NCBI GenBank assembly: GCA_030065125.1
Contig: JASJDM010000066.1
Location: 1-43,512 of the forward strand
Reading direction: 5' to 3'
DNA from: Lysobacterales bacterium
Lineage (GTDB): Bacteria; Pseudomonadota; Gammaproteobacteria; Xanthomonadales; SZUA-38
DNA: 43,512 nucleotides
A program made the translations under genes and the position numbers. The first letter of the stretch is position 1, and the number at the start of each line of letters is the position of its first letter. The notes beneath the pieces are model-generated. The model was not told the DNA's origin and did not search any database. It worked only from the letters and a program-made list of their open reading frames with translations. Below are positions 39,777-43,512 of this stretch, in pieces.

Positions 39777-40417
39777 GCAGCGGCTGGACACGAGAGCAGA
39801 TGGCGGCCCGGGCCGCCCGGGACATTCCCGACGGTGCCTACGTCAACCTCGGCATCGGCATTCCCGAACTGGTGGCGCGATTCGTGCCCGAGGGGCGCGA
39901 ATTCATCTATCACACCGAAAACGGGATGCTGGGCATGGGCCCCCCGCCCGGGGACGACGATCGGGATCTGGATTTGATGAACGCCGGCAAGAAATACGTC
40001 ACGGCGTTGCCCGGGTCCGCCTACTTCCACCATGCCGACAGCTTCAGCATGATTCGCGGCGGCCATATCGATGTCTGCGTATTGGGAACCATGCAGGTGG
40101 CGGCTAATGGCGATATCGCCAACTGGTCTACGGGTGCTCCGGACGCCATTCCGGCCGTTGGTGGAGCCATGGACCTGGTGCAGGGGGTGAAAAACATCTT
40201 TGTCATCACTCAGCACACCACCAGGACCGGCGATGCCAAGCTGGTCGAGCGGTGCACTTATCCCTTGACCGGGGCAGGCGTGGTGTCACGGATCTTTACC
40301 GACCTTGCCGTCGTTAACGTCACTCCGGACGGATTTCGCGTGGCGGAACTGGCGCCTGGAATCGCATTCGACGAGGTGCAGGAGAAGACGGGCACCACCA
40401 TTGCGCCACCGCAATGA
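39773..40417 (+). CDS. 3-oxoacid CoA-transferase, subunit B
   Basis: This 214-residue beta subunit has the catalytic glutamate in TENGMLGMGP (Glu49), which forms the acyl-CoA thioester. VNLGIGIPELVARFVPEG precedes it and ADSFSMIRGGHIDVCVLGTMQV follows. The set matches AtoA/ScoB/PcaJ subunits, and the length is normal. Translational coupling to subunit A supports an obligate heteromer. An aminotransferase gene follows 19 bp downstream with a strong ribosome site. The transferase probably activates the keto acid which that enzyme makes. Confidence 0.94.
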   Translation: MSSGWTREQMAARAARDIPDGAYVNLGIGIPELVARFVPEGREFIYHTENGMLGMGPPPGDDDRDLDLMNAGKKYVTALPGSAYFHHADSFSMIRGGHIDVCVLGTMQVAANGDIANWSTGAPDAIPAVGGAMDLVQGVKNIFVITQHTTRTGDAKLVERCTYPLTGAGVVSRIFTDLAVVNVTPDGFRVAELAPGIAFDEVQEKTGTTIAPPQ

Positions 40418-40436
40418 CGAGCAGGAGGTACCAGAA

Positions 40437-41834
40437 ATGACCGAATTGTTCGATCGACGACATCCAGAACCGACAGCAGCAAGCGGTCAAACCGAAGTCA
40501 TCGGTTCCCAGGGACAGAACAGGGCCATGGAATCACTCAAATCTGCCATTGAAGAGGCCCGCGGACGGTATGCCTCGGCGAATCCTGCGAGCCAGGCTGC
40601 GGACAGAAATGCGGCCACCAGTCTCCCCGGAGGAAACACCCGCACGGTGCTGCATTTCGAGCCGTTCCCCCTGACCATGGCGGGAGGGGAGGGGGCCGAG
40701 CTGATCGACATCGACGGCCATCGCTACATCGACTGTGTCGGTGAGTATTCCGCGGCGCTGTTTGGTCACTCGGACCCTGTCATCAAGGCGGCCATCAACC
40801 AGGCCCTGGAAGAGGGCGTCGCCATGGGCGCGCCGACCCAATATGAAAGAACCCTGGCCGGCCTGTTGTGCCAGCGGTATCCATCCGTCGACCAGGTCAG
40901 GTTCTGCAATTCGGGTACCGAGGCAAACCTCATGGCCCTGAGCACGGCCCGGGTTGTGACGGGACGCAGCAAGCTACTGGCTTTTCGTGACGGTTATCAC
41001 GGCGGTGTCATCAAGTTCCTTGGCGGGCGTTGTGCGCTCAACGTGCCTTTCGACTTTGAGCTGGCCGACTACAACGACATTGACGGGACCGCTGAGATCG
41101 TAGACCGGCACGGCGACGACCTTGCCGCCGTCGTGGTTGAACCCATCCTTGGGGCCGGCGGAAATATCCAGGGCAACCGGGAGTTCCTCCACATGCTCCG
41201 GCGCAAGACCAGGGAGATTGGGGCCCTGCTGATTTTTGACGAGGTCAAGACCGCCCGCCTGGGTCCCGGGGGTGTGCAGGGCATGATAGGCATCAATCCG
41301 GATCTGACCACCCTGGGCAAGTTCATTGGCGGCGGACTGCCCACCGGCGCCTTCGGCGGCAGCCGCGAGGTCATGGAGCATTTCGACCCGAGGCAGAAAG
41401 GCGCCCTGGCTCATGCCGGCACCTTCAACAACAACGTCTGCTCCATGGCGGCGGGCTGTGCGGCCTTGAGCGAGGTTTACACGGCGGAGTTCGCGGCCGA
41501 TTTCCTGGACCGGTCCGAGGCGTTCAGGCTTTCGCTCAACGAGATGTTCGCCAGGACAGCGGTGCCGATGTATGCCAATGGGCTGGGCTCCATGATTGCG
41601 ATTCATTTCTCCCGGGAACCGACCAAGCGGCCGGGTGACATCACACCGGGGTGCCGGTCCCTGAGGCCACTGCTGCATATGGAGCTGCTCCTGGACGGCA
41701 TGCTGGTCTGCACCCGGGGCGACCTGTTCCTGTCGCTTCCCATGGAGGAATCACACCTGTCCAGGGCACGTGAATGCCTGGAAAGATTTGTCCATCGCTA
41801 TCAGCCGTTGATTGAGCAGGTGCTGAAGGCCTGA
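40437..41834 (+). CDS. Class III aminotransferase, beta-amino-acid transaminase-like
   Basis: This 465-residue PLP enzyme is of fold type I, class III, near glutamate-1-semialdehyde aminomutases. The PLP lysine is K295 in TTLGKFIGGG, the cofactor Asp268 lies in LLIFDEVKTARL, and the phosphate-binding loop is FCNSGTEANLMAL. It shares the pattern of the Variovorax beta-phenylalanine transaminase as I remember it: ANPASQ near the N-terminus, EPFPLTMAGGEGAELIDIDG, DGYHGGVIKF, VPFDF and GTFNNNVCSMAAG. That supports action on a beta-amino group. The ATG at 40437 has a GGAGG site at ideal spacing; an internal ATG at 40527 is closer to the family N-terminus. It closes the kamA-rpiR-CoA-transferase module. 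Confidence 0.9.
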   Translation: MTELFDRRHPEPTAASGQTEVIGSQGQNRAMESLKSAIEEARGRYASANPASQAADRNAATSLPGGNTRTVLHFEPFPLTMAGGEGAELIDIDGHRYIDCVGEYSAALFGHSDPVIKAAINQALEEGVAMGAPTQYERTLAGLLCQRYPSVDQVRFCNSGTEANLMALSTARVVTGRSKLLAFRDGYHGGVIKFLGGRCALNVPFDFELADYNDIDGTAEIVDRHGDDLAAVVVEPILGAGGNIQGNREFLHMLRRKTREIGALLIFDEVKTARLGPGGVQGMIGINPDLTTLGKFIGGGLPTGAFGGSREVMEHFDPRQKGALAHAGTFNNNVCSMAAGCAALSEVYTAEFAADFLDRSEAFRLSLNEMFARTAVPMYANGLGSMIAIHFSREPTKRPGDITPGCRSLRPLLHMELLLDGMLVCTRGDLFLSLPMEESHLSRARECLERFVHRYQPLIEQVLKA

Positions 41835-41867
41835 CCAGGTCGATTGAGGGCGGCCGGTAAGCACCGA

Positions 41868-43512
41868 CTAGCCGTTCGGCTCGAGCCTCACGGTCAGTGG
41901 GGTATCGATGTGGACGTCACGCTGCGGGAATGCGATGACGATTCCGGCTTCTTCAAACGCGTTGTTGATCGACGTTCGAAGCTCCGTCATGGTCTTGAGC
42001 CTGCCGTCCAGGGAACCCAGGAAGCACCTGGCCGACAGTTCCAGGGCATTGTCGCCAAAGTGCTCAAACACGATCAGCGGCTCCGGCTCGTCCAGGGTGT
42101 TTGGGTGAGCTGTCACGATGTCCCGAAGCAGACCCAGGGCTTTCTCCACGTTACTGCCGTAGGCAACGCCCACCGGGATCACCACTCGCGTTTGTGAATC
42201 CGACAGGGACCAGTTCAGCAGGTGCCCGGTGATGAACTCCTTGTTGGGAACCAGCAGTTCCTTGCCGTCCCAATCCCGGATGGTGGTGGCCCGTATGCGA
42301 ATCCGGGTGACCGTGCCGTCCTTGTCCCCCACGGTGACGATGTCTCCCACGCGGATGGGGCGCTCAAACAGGATGATCAACCCGCTGATGAAATTGGCGA
42401 CAATCTCCTGCAGGCCGAATCCAATACCCACACCCAACGCGGCCACCAGCCACTGCAGCTGACTCCACTGCAGGCCAAGCGCCGACAGCGCAAACAATAC
42501 GCCAGCCCCGACAATGATGTAATTGAGCAGCGTGCTGACGGTGTAGCGCGCACCGGGAGAGACGCCGGTCCGACTGCGCAGAACCATTTCCACCAGGGCG
42601 GGCAGGCGGCGGGCGGCATACAGGGTAGCGATTCCCAGGATCAGCACGATGAGAACCGTCGCCAGGGTGATCTGAGAAGTCACCGACTCGCCATCAACCT
42701 CGGTGATGGACGTCCAGAGCTGAACCTCGCCCAGGGAGCCCAGGGCCGGCAGCAGCGGCTCCCAGATGTAGAACGCAGCCACGGCTGCGACCACGGCAGT
42801 CAGCAGGTTGACGAGCTGCTGGGAATCGTTGCTCAGGTCTCCCAGGTCAGGCACCGGCTCTTCGACCGCGGCGCCTTCCTCGGTGGTCATGGGTTCCGCG
42901 GGCCCCTGTGAACTTCGCTGTGTCAGTAGCTCACTGAGACGAAGCTTGCGGCGGGTGACAAACAGCCAGCGGATCAGGACAGCGTGCGTCAGCAGCAGGC
43001 CCCCGCCGGTCAGGAGGGTGGCGATCAGGCATTCAAACAACACCACGACGGTGAACATCCGCCCGGAGATTACTGCGAACACCAGGGCGGCCAGGGTGAT
43101 CATCAGCAACAGACGCAGCTTGCTGGAAAATGGCCGAAACCATTCCGCCCCCATCTCGCGGATTTCCCGAACGGCGAACCAGCCGAAGTAGCCAGCGACA
43201 ATGAGCAGGCCGACCAGGGTCACCCAGCGGCCCAGCACCGCATCACCCGAGTCCGCAGTCATCACGTTGGCAAATCCCGCCAGGATCGCCAGCGGCAGCC
43301 ACCAGCGGATCAGCAGCGTCAGTCTCTGGTGCTCTCGATTGACGGTTGCCCCGTGCCATCCAAAGTGTTTACTGCCGAGCCCCTCGGGTTCGCATATGGT
43401 CCGCAGCAGATCAAACACAAACAGCAGGCCCGCCGGAACCAGCCACAGGCTGGCGATCCCCAGCGAGATGCCGGGGCGATCTGGCGGCGCGACCACGGTC
43501 CGGGACAAGGCC
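41868..43512 (-). CDS. Mechanosensitive ion channel, MscS family (MscK/MscM-like), partial
   Basis: The gene enters from the right edge, so its start is outside the window. The visible 546 or so residues have several hydrophobic helices and a charged loop with an acidic cluster (TTEEGAAVEEPVPDLGDLSND). The MscS pore follows: LGVGIGFGLQEIVANFISGL, then FERPIRVGDIVTVGDKDGTV for the beta domain. The C-terminal cytoplasmic cage ends in IAFPQRDVHIDTPL. Extra helices before the pore indicate a large MscK/YbdG/MscM-type channel that opens under membrane tension. A TTG at 43508 is in frame but is not a convincing start. The gene is convergent with the aminotransferase, 33 bp away. Confidence 0.93.
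   Translation of the reverse strand, partial: ALSRTVVAPPDRPGISLGIASLWLVPAGLLFVFDLLRTICEPEGLGSKHFGWHGATVNREHQRLTLLIRWWLPLAILAGFANVMTADSGDAVLGRWVTLVGLLIVAGYFGWFAVREIREMGAEWFRPFSSKLRLLLMITLAALVFAVISGRMFTVVVLFECLIATLLTGGGLLLTHAVLIRWLFVTRRKLRLSELLTQRSSQGPAEPMTTEEGAAVEEPVPDLGDLSNDSQQLVNLLTAVVAAVAAFYIWEPLLPALGSLGEVQLWTSITEVDGESVTSQITLATVLIVLILGIATLYAARRLPALVEMVLRSRTGVSPGARYTVSTLLNYIIVGAGVLFALSALGLQWSQLQWLVAALGVGIGFGLQEIVANFISGLIILFERPIRVGDIVTVGDKDGTVTRIRIRATTIRDWDGKELLVPNKEFITGHLLNWSLSDSQTRVVIPVGVAYGSNVEKALGLLRDIVTAHPNTLDEPEPLIVFEHFGDNALELSARCFLGSLDGRLKTMTELRTSINNAFEEAGIVIAFPQRDVHIDTPLTVRLEPNG

Overview
The window is high-GC DNA carrying standard proteobacterial housekeeping genes: glutamate synthase gltB/gltD, the redox chaperone hslO, panB, a trans-sulfuration enzyme, Opp-type permeases, LysR and RpiR regulators and a TonB-receptor-like outer-membrane barrel. 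This points to a Gram-negative, probably aerobic heterotrophic gammaproteobacterium; I cannot name a genus from sequence alone. There are no rRNA or tRNA genes, no CRISPR array, no phage genes and no recognisable insertion sequence, so it reads as ordinary chromosome. It opens in a 15-bp tandem repeat and ends inside a mechanosensitive channel gene.

Layout. 1-131: tandem repeat. 145-2777 (minus): an exported membrane protein of unknown function and a GGDEF diguanylate cyclase. 2870-3124: a directly repeated ~95-bp intergenic element. 3164-5132 (plus): an overlapping trio of ECF sigma factor, membrane protein (candidate anti-sigma) and DUF4097 protein. 5137-6504 (minus): an NRDE/TANGO2-like protein and a low-molecular-weight phosphatase/ArsC-like protein. 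6591-7613 (minus): outer-membrane barrel. 8139-13134 (minus): peptide-type ABC substrate-binding lipoprotein, two permeases, a LEA14-like lipoprotein and hslO in one tight run with no ATPase gene. 13385-20974 (plus): gltB, gltD, an NTF2-like exported protein and a Cys/Met-metabolism PLP enzyme, convergent with an SLC13/RCK transporter. 22814-24622: a DOPA-dioxygenase-like protein and DoxX, divergent from a LysR regulator. 24709-27293: a universal stress protein overlapping a quinohemoprotein alcohol dehydrogenase. 27322-31187: panB, then a cupin protein, a Bcr/CflA-type exporter and an SDR. 31320-35916: an alpha/beta hydrolase fused to membrane helices, a large polytopic protein of unknown function and a second SDR. 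36028-36489: a small exported protein.

The most interesting region is 36666-41834. A KamA-family radical-SAM 2,3-aminomutase diverges from an RpiR-type regulator, which is followed by both subunits of a 3-oxoacid CoA-transferase and a class III aminotransferase that resembles beta-amino-acid transaminases. Read together, these enzymes give a logical route: alpha-amino acid to beta-amino acid to beta-keto acid to beta-ketoacyl-CoA. The aminomutase appears to lack the two aspartates that bind the lysine side chain in classical lysine 2,3-aminomutase, so the substrate may not be lysine. I put this forward as the best candidate for an undescribed catabolic system. Several short palindromes in gene gaps may be operators or terminators.
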